Translations under genes and position numbers: made by a program
Shown here: piece after piece, positions 1 through 5,162 of the stretch
Numbering within the stretch: the first letter of the stretch is position 1
Layout of the letters: each line of letters starts with the position of its first letter
Notes under the pieces: model-generated
What the model saw: only the letters and a program-made list of their open reading frames with translations
The model's database searches: none
What the model was told of the DNA's origin: nothing
Assembly (NCBI GenBank): GCA_958439775.1
Contig: CAUBWQ010000045.1
Location: 1 to 7,022 of the forward strand
Direction: 5' to 3'
From: an uncultured Collinsella sp.
GTDB lineage: Bacteria > Actinomycetota > Coriobacteriia > Coriobacteriales > Coriobacteriaceae
DNA length: 7,022 bases

Positions 1-843
1 CATCGAGCTCCGGTCATCTGCGCCATTTCGGGTTCGGGCGGTTGCGGCAAGTCGACGATCGTTGCCACCATGGCACACACATCGTCGCTGTTGGGCTTGC
101 GTGCCGCCGTGCTCGACCTGGACCTGATGTTTGGAAACCTTTACGACTTGTTAGGCGTCGATGCTCCGCGCGATATGGCGGCACTTATCGAGCCGTCGGC
201 GGCGGGCGCGCTCACCGAGCCGGATATCGTAGCCACATCGATGCGCGTGGCGCCGGGCGTTACGCTCTGGGGTCCCGTCGCGGCGCCCGAGCAAGCCGAG
301 CTCATGGCACGTCCGGTGGAGCTATTGCTTGATGTCCTGCGTCGCGAATCCGACGTGGTCTTTATCGATACCTCGGTCTTTTGGGGCGATGCCGTGGCGG
401 CTGCGGTGGCGGCGAGCGACCGTTGCCTGGTCGTTGGCGATGCGGCGGTGTCGTCCGCGACATCGGCGTCGCGCGTCATTGAACTGGCAAGTCGAGTAGG
501 TGCGCCGCGCACGCGCATGAGCGCCGTGTTCAACCGGTTCGGTGCGCGCGGGGCAGACGAGGACGTCGCCATGCGCTTTGAGATTGCCTGTGCGTTGAGC
601 TCCAAGATTCGTATCGCCGATGGCGGGCAGGATCTCGCCGCGCTCATGGCGTTTGGGCGCGCTGACGAGGCAGTGGGGCAGACCAGCGCTTTTGCGACCA
701 GCGTGCGCGAGGCCACGCGCGAGATGCTCGTGGAACTGGGGTGCGCCGTCGGCCCTTGGAGCGATATGGTCGCCGACCGTGCAATGCGCACCGAACGCCC
801 GCGTATTCGCCTTCCCTGGTCGCGCGAGGGTGATCAGCGATGA
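1..843 (+). CDS. tadZ: TadZ/CpaE-like MinD/ParA-family ATPase, 5'-truncated
   Basis: The frame is open from base 1, so the true start and any N-terminal receiver-like domain lie upstream; 280 codons are visible. The ATG at 70 cannot be the start because the nucleotide-binding loop precedes it: visible residues 11-19 read GSGGCGKST, a deviant Walker A. Next come a Walker A'-like LDLDLMFGNL (38-47), where CpaE proteins typically have a DLDLxFG stretch, and a hydrophobic Walker B strand ending in Asp (VVFIDTS, 119-125). Proteins of this family sit at the cell pole or pilus site and localise the Tad machine; this is family knowledge, not shown here. The lysine that usually opens the KGGxGKT loop is Ser here, so ATP hydrolysis may be weak or altered; atypical Walker A boxes are known in TadZ. 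The stop overlaps the tadA start in ATGA (840-843), implying translational coupling. The family call is firm; the symbol rests largely on context. Confidence 0.9.
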   Translation, partial: HRAPVICAISGSGGCGKSTIVATMAHTSSLLGLRAAVLDLDLMFGNLYDLLGVDAPRDMAALIEPSAAGALTEPDIVATSMRVAPGVTLWGPVAAPEQAELMARPVELLLDVLRRESDVVFIDTSVFWGDAVAAAVAASDRCLVVGDAAVSSATSASRVIELASRVGAPRTRMSAVFNRFGARGADEDVAMRFEIACALSSKIRIADGGQDLAALMAFGRADEAVGQTSAFATSVREATREMLVELGCAVGPWSDMVADRAMRTERPRIRLPWSREGDQR

Positions 844-2168
844 GCCTGCAAACGAGGATTAAGGCTGCCGGCGCTGCAGCGGCGGCAGCGCCTGTAGATG
901 CGGGGCGTCGCCGCGCGGTGAAACGACGCACCAAGCGCGCCGTGATGGACCGCATGGGTTACGACGAAGTGGCGCGTATCAGCGCCTATATCGACCCGGC
1001 ACTTGCCCGCTCGGAATTGCGTCCTGCGGTGGAGGCGGCGCTCAATGTTGAGGAGCCGACCGATCTCGCGACGCCCGAGCGCGAGACTATCATCGACGAG
1101 ATTTTGGATGACGTGGTGGGCTTGGGGCCGTTGCAGCCGCTCATCGAGGACGACACCGTTACCGAAATCATGATCAACGGCTGCCGCTCGGCTTTCTTTG
1201 AACGCGGCGGCGTCTTGTACCCCATCGAGCATGCGTTTGAGGATGATGAGCAGATCCGGGTGCTTATCGACCGCATCATCTCGCCACTTGGCCGCCGTAT
1301 CGACGAGCGCAGCCCCATCGTCAACGCCCGCCTCAAAACGGGCTATCGCGTCAACGCGGTGATTCCGCCTGTGGCGATTGACGGACCGATTCTCACCATC
1401 CGAAAGTTCTCGGACCGTATCTGCTCGCTGGACGAGCTTGTGGGGCTGGGGTCGCTGCCGCTTTGGTATGCGCAGCTGCTGTCGTGCGCGGTGTCGCTGC
1501 GACAGGACCTGGCGGTTGCGGGAGGCACGGGATCTGGTAAGACCACCCTGCTCAACGCGTTGTCATGCGAGATCTCCACCGGCGAGCGCATCGTGACGAT
1601 CGAGGACTCTGCTGAGCTCAAGTTTGCGCATCATCCGCACGTGGTGCGCCTAGAGGCGCGCGAGGCTTCGATTGAGGGCGAGGGCGCGGTGACGATCCGC
1701 GACCTGGTGACCAATGCCCTGCGCATGCGCCCCGACCGCATCGTGGTGGGCGAGGTGCGCGGTGCCGAGTGCTGCGACATGTTGCAGGCCATGAACACGG
1801 GCCACGACGGGTCGCTCACCACACTTCATGCGGGCTCAGAACAGGAGACCGTGGTGCGTCTGACGTTGCTTGCACGTTATGGCATCGATCTGCCGAGCGA
1901 GCTCATCGAGGAGCAGATTGCCATGGCGCTCGACGGCATCGTGATGTCCGAGCGCCACGCCGATGGCAGGCGTTTCGTCTCCTCGTATTCGGGGGTGCGT
2001 CGCGCCGCGTCGGGCGGCGTAGAGCTCGAGCGCTATGTGACTTTCGATGCCGCCGAGCGCACCTGGACGCTTGACCGCGAGCCGCCGTTTATCGCAGAAG
2101 GCCTGCGGTCGGGGACGCTCACACAAGAGGAGGTGGACGAATGGAGGTCGCTGTGCCCCTCGTCGTAG
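840..2168 (+). CDS. tadA: TadA/CpaF type II/IV secretion-family pilus ATPase
   Basis: This is the cytoplasmic hexameric motor that powers pilin extraction and assembly. The 442 residues match CpaF/TadA length. Residues 1-40 are an Ala-rich then Arg/Lys-rich N-terminus. Residues 80-190 form the N-terminal domain with the family strings [14 protein letters not shown] (111-124) and [12 protein letters not shown] (154-165). The catalytic core follows: Walker [10 protein letters not shown] (228-236), Asp box IEDSAEL (254-260), Walker B IVVGEVRG (301-308) and His box [10 protein letters not shown] (321-330). All key residues look intact. The start at 840 shares ATGA with the upstream stop and has GAGGG (826-830) nine bases before it, so coupling to tadZ is likely. 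The 3' end overlaps tadB by 28 bases. A related secretion ATPase such as VirB11 is the main alternative, but the adjacent tadB, tadC and flp genes decide for TadA. Confidence 0.97.
   Translation: MSLQTRIKAAGAAAAAAPVDAGRRRAVKRRTKRAVMDRMGYDEVARISAYIDPALARSELRPAVEAALNVEEPTDLATPERETIIDEILDDVVGLGPLQPLIEDDTVTEIMINGCRSAFFERGGVLYPIEHAFEDDEQIRVLIDRIISPLGRRIDERSPIVNARLKTGYRVNAVIPPVAIDGPILTIRKFSDRICSLDELVGLGSLPLWYAQLLSCAVSLRQDLAVAGGTGSGKTTLLNALSCEISTGERIVTIEDSAELKFAHHPHVVRLEAREASIEGEGAVTIRDLVTNALRMRPDRIVVGEVRGAECCDMLQAMNTGHDGSLTTLHAGSEQETVVRLTLLARYGIDLPSELIEEQIAMALDGIVMSERHADGRRFVSSYSGVRRAASGGVELERYVTFDAAERTWTLDREPPFIAEGLRSGTLTQEEVDEWRSLCPSS
2127..2134 (+). promoter_or_regulatory. Strong Shine-Dalgarno for tadB inside tadA
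   Basis: GAGGAGGT lies six bases before the ATG at 2141, within the last codons of tadA. It fixes the tadB start and shows that tadB can recruit ribosomes itself while the upstream ribosome is still finishing tadA. Confidence 0.85.
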
Positions 2169-3067
2169 GGGGTTTGGCAGGGTTTTCTGTCGCGACGGCG
2201 TGCGGGGCGGAACCTCGTGTGCCGCAGGTACCGCCGGCGGAGCTGGCGCGTCAGGCGCTCGAGACGGTGGCAGAGAAGCTGCCGCGTGAGCTGGTGGAAA
2301 ACGATCTGCTGAAAAAGATCGCCCGTTCGTGGGCATCGCTGGCTCCGGCGCGTCGCCTTGGCCTCGCGATCGAGGATGCTTCGGGGCGTTTGGCGTTTCT
2401 GCTGCTATCGAGCGGTGTCTGCTGCGTTTTGCTAACGATGGTGTCGTTATCGCCCCTCGGACTTGCCTTGGGACTTGTTGCTCCGTTTGCCGTTGGCGCC
2501 GCCCGGGATGGCTTTGAGAGCCGGCGCGAGCAACGCGATGTAGAAGAGGCCATGCCCGAGGCGTTTACCGCGCTTTCCATGTCGCTTGCCTCGGGACATT
2601 CGCTGGCCCAGGGCATGCGCTTTGTGGGCGCTCATGCGCAAGAGCCGATGCATACCGAGTTTTTGCGGGTGGCGGCGGCGATCGATTGCGGCATCTCGGC
2701 GACCGACGCGCTCGATGACTTGCTCGTGCGCATCGACGCCCCTGGCCTTTCGCTTGTGACCTTGGCGCTTAAGGTGTCTCAGCGCACCGGTGCTCCGCTT
2801 GCCGACTTACTGTCCGAGGCGTCGAGCATGGTGGGGGAGCGCATTGAGCTCAAGCGCCGCCTGGATGTTAAGACGTCGCAGGCTCGCATGTCTGCGCATA
2901 TGGTCGCGGCGATGCCGACGGGCATGTGCGCGGTGTTGGCGCTGCTTTCGGCAGATTTTCGTCGCGGTCTTGCGACGCCTGCCGGCGCGGGCGCTGTGGT
3001 GCTGGGTCTTGCCCTCAACGCCGTTGCCCTGGTGGTTATCCGGCGCATTATGCGGGTGGAGCTATGA
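2141..3067 (+). CDS. tadB: TadB-like inner-membrane platform protein (T2SF domain)
   Basis: This is one of two GspF-like membrane proteins on which the TadA motor acts, 308 residues, a usual TadB length. There is a hydrophobic N-terminal segment (about 4-20), a soluble stretch, a pair of membrane segments (about 84-120), a cytoplasmic T2SF domain from about 138 to 250, and two more membrane segments (about 253-270 and 283-300). The T2SF part shows the expected pattern EAMPEAFTALSMSLASGHSL (136-155), followed by a second Gly-containing helix (about 183-195) and KVSQRTGAPLADLL (211-224), as in TadB/GspF proteins. The start is fixed by the strong ribosome site at 2127-2134. It overlaps tadA by 28 bases and tadC by four (ATGA), so all three are probably made at linked rates. 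The T2SF family is confident; calling it TadB and not TadC rests on size, four or more membrane segments and first position in the pair. Confidence 0.93.
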   Translation: MEVAVPLVVGGLAGFSVATACGAEPRVPQVPPAELARQALETVAEKLPRELVENDLLKKIARSWASLAPARRLGLAIEDASGRLAFLLLSSGVCCVLLTMVSLSPLGLALGLVAPFAVGAARDGFESRREQRDVEEAMPEAFTALSMSLASGHSLAQGMRFVGAHAQEPMHTEFLRVAAAIDCGISATDALDDLLVRIDAPGLSLVTLALKVSQRTGAPLADLLSEASSMVGERIELKRRLDVKTSQARMSAHMVAAMPTGMCAVLALLSADFRRGLATPAGAGAVVLGLALNAVALVVIRRIMRVEL

Positions 3068-3705
3068 GCGCCCCGGTTGCAGTTGCGGCTTGCCTGTGCG
3101 CTCTGAGTGTATTTGTCGCGACGGGTTTGGATCGGGCGGATGCACGCAAGATCGCAGAGGCCTGCAAGCGCGAGGCGGTGCTGGTCGCTGCCGCGGGTCG
3201 CTCGGTGGTCGATGCTCTGGCCGCGCGAATGAAGGGCGCGGTTGGAGCGGGCGGCCCGGCGCGAGTATCGCTCGGCGAAGTGTCCGAGATGATCGATGTT
3301 GTGCGCTTGGGTCTTTCGGCCGGTCTTTCGTTTGATGCGGCGCTTGAGATTTTCTGCGCCAACCGCCGGTCAGTGCTGGCTCTTCGACTTGAGCGGGCCT
3401 GCATGGCGTGGCAGGTGGGCGTGGGCACGCGTGAGGACGAGTTGTTGGCCGCCGCACGCGACCTGGACGTGCGAGCGCTCGAGACCTTTGCCATCACGGT
3501 GGGGCAGGCGCTCGCTCTGGGTGCCCCACTTGCCGAGACGCTGGCCGCTCAAAGTCGCGAGATCCGTGCGGCTCATCGCGCCGCGGTCGAGCGCGAGATC
3601 GAGCGTGCGCCCGTCAAGCTGCTGATTCCCACCGGCACACTCATCTTGCCGGCGTTGCTTCTGTCCATATTGGGCCCGCTGTTGGGAGCAGGCGGGATGA
3701 TGTAG
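3064..3705 (+). CDS. tadC: TadC-like inner-membrane platform protein, short form
   Basis: This is the second GspF-like platform protein, expected to pair with TadB. The start chosen is the ATG at 3064, which shares ATGA with the tadB stop. The frame stays open upstream to an ATG at 2926, but that stretch reads as Arg/Cys-rich shadow sequence of tadB. From 3064 it is 213 residues: an N-terminal membrane segment (about 4-20), a basic and Ala-rich linker, a T2SF domain (about 72-180) with VVRLGLSAGLSFDAALE (79-95) and TVGQALALGAPLAETL (145-160), then a C-terminal segment APVKLLIPTGTLILPALLL (182-200), which matches the typical end of TadC proteins. It is shorter than many TadC proteins (near 300 residues) because the N-terminal membrane region is reduced to about one segment. 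GGAG at 3058-3061 is only two bases before the ATG, so translation probably depends on coupling. Confidence 0.9.
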   Translation: MSAPVAVAACLCALSVFVATGLDRADARKIAEACKREAVLVAAAGRSVVDALAARMKGAVGAGGPARVSLGEVSEMIDVVRLGLSAGLSFDAALEIFCANRRSVLALRLERACMAWQVGVGTREDELLAAARDLDVRALETFAITVGQALALGAPLAETLAAQSREIRAAHRAAVEREIERAPVKLLIPTGTLILPALLLSILGPLLGAGGMM

Positions 3706-3710
3706 GGAGG
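3704..3710 (+). promoter_or_regulatory. Shine-Dalgarno for flp
   Basis: AGGGAGG begins within the tadC stop codon and ends five bases before the ATG at 3716. It sits in the largest gap of the window (10 bases). A strong site is expected for the major pilin, which must be made in excess over the machine proteins. Confidence 0.8.
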
Positions 3711-3715
3711 AATAC

Positions 3716-3949
3716 ATGAACACGATGACTGACGTTGCTGGCAAGGTCTGGAGCTGGGCTGTTTGCCAGTCAATTCGCGCTCGCCAGCATGCCGGGGAGC
3801 TACTGCAGGAGGAGAGTGCGCAGGGCACCACCGAATACGCCATCTTGGTCGGCGTGCTCGTGGTGATCGCCATCATTGCCATTGTCGCATTTAAGGGCAA
3901 GGTCCAAGATCTATGGAACGCTATCAGCGAGGGCATCAACAGCCTGTAG
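3716..3949 (+). CDS. flp: Flp-type major prepilin (type IVb)
   Basis: This encodes the likely structural subunit of the pilus, 77 residues. Residues 1-35 form a long leader, less strongly basic than usual but with Arg/His at 21-25. The processing region reads SAQGTTEYAILVG (34-46), with the Glu-Tyr pair (40-41) diagnostic of Flp pilins. Counting Glu as position +5 places cleavage between Ala35 and Gln36, giving a 42-residue mature pilin; cleavage after Gly37 would put Glu at +3, which is not the family pattern. A hydrophobic helix (41-59) is followed by a short polar tail KGKVQDLWNAISEGINSL. The start has AGGGAGG at good spacing; Met4 is a weaker alternative. A prepilin peptidase of the TadV type must act on it and is not in the window. 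The next gene starts inside its last 37 bases. Confidence 0.95.
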   Translation: MNTMTDVAGKVWSWAVCQSIRARQHAGELLQEESAQGTTEYAILVGVLVVIAIIAIVAFKGKVQDLWNAISEGINSL

Positions 3950-4476
3950 AGGGCGCCCGTCCCGCTGGCGCGTTGCTGGTACTCGCCTGTGCAGTCGTGG
4001 CGGTGGCAGTGGCGGTTTGGGGGCTTAACGTAGCACGGCAACAACGTTTAGAAACTGCCACGGATGCGGGTTCGGGCTTAGCTGCGGCGTCTCAAAAAGA
4101 CGACACGCGAGATGCGGGCGATTCGGATGTCGCTGTCACGGCGCAAACCTTTCTGCGGACGCTCGACAAGCGGTCTGGCACTGCGACGGATTCGCCTGAG
4201 GACAACGCGATTGCGGTCCGGCTTGCATGGTCCGAGGACCGACCGATGACCGAGGCAGCGGCGGATATGTTACGCGCCTACCGCGAGGTGCCAACGGCCC
4301 AGCTCGCCCTGAGCGGCTATCTCGATATTAAGGGTAGCGTATGGGGCGCCATCGTGCGCGATGGGCGCGGCTGGGTCGATATGGTGACGGTTGCCGCGGA
4401 TACTGGCGATGCTTCGTGTCGTCTGCGCGCCGTGCGCCTGGTCCCGCAAACAATAAGCTCAAAGGAGGGATCGTGA
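3913..4476 (+). CDS. Single-membrane-segment protein of unknown function in the Tad cluster
   Basis: I do not recognise this 187-residue protein. Residues 1-17 are polar and basic; 18-39 are a strong Ala/Val/Leu membrane segment (AGALLVLACAVVAVAVAVWG); 42-75 are a polar, Asp-rich linker; 75-187 look like a small mixed domain with one Cys (169). The orientation rule (basic side in) puts this domain outside the membrane. There is no Glu-Tyr or Ala-Gln-x-Thr-x-Glu site, so it is probably not a processed pilin. The ATG at 3913 is the only credible start: it lies 37 bases inside flp, with AAGGT (3899-3903) nine bases before it, and the next in-frame start (TTG at 3973) would cut the membrane segment. 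Codon use resembles its neighbours, and it runs to one base before the second pilin gene. From context I infer an accessory, periplasm- or wall-facing part of the pilus, perhaps standing where other clusters carry RcpC/CpaB or TadF-like genes, without sequence proof. Confidence 0.8.
   Translation: MERYQRGHQQPVEGARPAGALLVLACAVVAVAVAVWGLNVARQQRLETATDAGSGLAAASQKDDTRDAGDSDVAVTAQTFLRTLDKRSGTATDSPEDNAIAVRLAWSEDRPMTEAAADMLRAYREVPTAQLALSGYLDIKGSVWGAIVRDGRGWVDMVTVAADTGDASCRLRAVRLVPQTISSKEGS
4463..4469 (+). promoter_or_regulatory. Near-consensus Shine-Dalgarno for the second pilin gene
   Basis: AGGAGGG lies eight bases before the ATG at 4478 and inside the 3' end of the preceding gene. It is among the best ribosome sites in the window and fixes the start of the short-leader pilin. 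Confidence 0.85.
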
Positions 4477-4477
4477 A

Positions 4478-4696
4478 ATGCATGGCGTTCTGCGTGAAGA
4501 GGTTGCCCAAGCAACGGTCGAATACGCCATCGTCACGGTGGCGCTGTTATCGATCGTGCTGGCGATCGCGGGGCTTTGGCGTGCTGGCACCGATGGGCGC
4601 TTGGCGGCGCTGGTTGAGCGGGCGGCATCTCATGGCGTTGCCTCGACGTCGGTTATCGACGCCGCTGCGGGCGCTAAGGACATCGCGTTGTATTGA
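4478..4696 (+). CDS. Second Flp-like / minor prepilin
   Basis: A 72-residue protein with a very short leader, MHGVLREEVA (1-10), then the processing site and helix AQATVEYAIVTVALLSIVL (10-28). Glu15-Tyr16 is the Flp signature; placing Glu at +5 puts cleavage after Ala10, leaving a mature chain of about 62 residues. After the hydrophobic helix (16-33) comes a hydrophilic tail (34-72) with no match I recognise. That tail is about twice as long as in the major pilin, and the leader less than a third as long, so this is not a simple duplicate of flp. It starts one base after the preceding stop with an AGGAGGG ribosome site. Its 3' end overlaps the tadE frame. I infer a minor pilin or TadE/TadF-like pseudopilin that primes or modifies the fibre; a second major pilin made under other conditions is the alternative. 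Confidence 0.88.
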   Translation: MHGVLREEVAQATVEYAIVTVALLSIVLAIAGLWRAGTDGRLAALVERAASHGVASTSVIDAAAGAKDIALY

Positions 4697-5162
4697 TATC
4701 GCGCGCGAGGACCGGGCGCAGTCTACGGTCGAGGCCGCTTTTTTGCTGCCGACGTTTCTGACGCTCATCCTGTTGGCGCTGCAGCCGCTGTGCCTGCTCT
4801 ATACACGCGCGGTCATGGAGTCTGGCTCCGCCGAGACCGCGCGGCTCATGACCACGACGACGGCGGAGGACGACGATCTTAAGGAGTTCACCCGCCGCCG
4901 GCTTGCCGCAGTGCCCAACGTTTCGATCTTTCATGCCGGCGGGCCGTTGTCGTGGGATATCGAGCTTGGCCGGGCCGGTGCGGGTGGCGTCTCGTCCGTG
5001 TCCGTTTCCGGCGAGGTCAAGCCGTTACCTGTGATCGGTGCGTTTGCGCAGGCTATGGGTTGTACCGCCGAGGGCGGCTACGTTGAGCTCAAGGTCGATG
5101 TCTCGTATCAATCGCGTCCCGAATGGCTGGAGGGAGATTATGATTCGTGGATTGCTGCATGA
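4632..5162 (+). CDS. tadE: TadE-like pseudopilin (start uncertain: 4632 or 4692)
   Basis: The frame carries a clear TadE N-terminus: REDRAQSTVEAAFLLPTFL, encoded at 4704-4760, then a hydrophobic helix and a soluble domain of about 115 residues ending at TGA 5160-5162. The TVEAAF pattern (Glu +5 followed by Ala-Ala in place of Tyr) separates TadE/TadG proteins from true Flp pilins. TadE pseudopilins are processed by the prepilin peptidase and help start or tune fibre assembly. The start is unclear. ATG 4632 gives 176 residues with a 29-residue, Arg-rich leader but no good ribosome site and a 65-base overlap with the preceding gene. ATT 4692 gives 156 residues, a nine-residue leader like the previous gene's, and AAGGA (4676-4680) eleven bases upstream. 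TTG 4638 is a third option. The frame also stays open back to 4341, but that part is shadow sequence. The 3' end overlaps the next gene by 23 bases. Confidence 0.87.
   Translation: MALPRRRLSTPLRALRTSRCIDIAREDRAQSTVEAAFLLPTFLTLILLALQPLCLLYTRAVMESGSAETARLMTTTTAEDDDLKEFTRRRLAAVPNVSIFHAGGPLSWDIELGRAGAGGVSSVSVSGEVKPLPVIGAFAQAMGCTAEGGYVELKVDVSYQSRPEWLEGDYDSWIAA
4676..4680 (+). promoter_or_regulatory. Possible Shine-Dalgarno for a tadE start at ATT 4692
   Basis: AAGGA lies near the end of the second pilin gene, eleven bases before ATT at 4692. No comparable site precedes the in-frame ATG 4632 or TTG 4638. The spacing is somewhat long, so this supports but does not prove the ATT start. Confidence 0.4.
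5129..5136 (+). promoter_or_regulatory. Shine-Dalgarno for the TadG-like gene
   Basis: GGAGGGAG sits within the last codons of tadE. Its GGAGGG part ends five bases before the ATG at 5140, which favours that start over a later in-frame ATG at 5233. Confidence 0.75.

Noticed and set aside
141..791. Minus-strand open frame of 216 codons opposite tadZ
   Set aside because: It lies wholly opposite a well-supported ATPase, is Ser/Ala/Thr-rich low-complexity sequence and has no recognisable motif; typical antisense shadow in high-GC DNA.
2926..3063. Upstream extension of the tadC frame to the ATG at 2926
   Set aside because: It is Arg/Cys-rich and overlaps the conserved tadB C-terminus; the coupled ATGA start at 3064 is better placed.
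3370..4044. Minus-strand open frame of 224 codons opposite tadC, flp and the next gene
   Set aside because: It crosses three well-supported plus-strand genes and has His/Arg/Gln-rich shadow composition with no domain signal.
4341..4631. Upstream extension of the tadE frame to the ATG at 4341
   Set aside because: The added stretch is Arg/Trp/Ser-rich shadow of two confirmed genes and would put about 125 residues before a prepilin site.
4690..4700. Possible frameshift joining the second pilin and TadE
   Set aside because: Each product has its own complete prepilin site and hydrophobic helix, so these are two genes and not one broken one.
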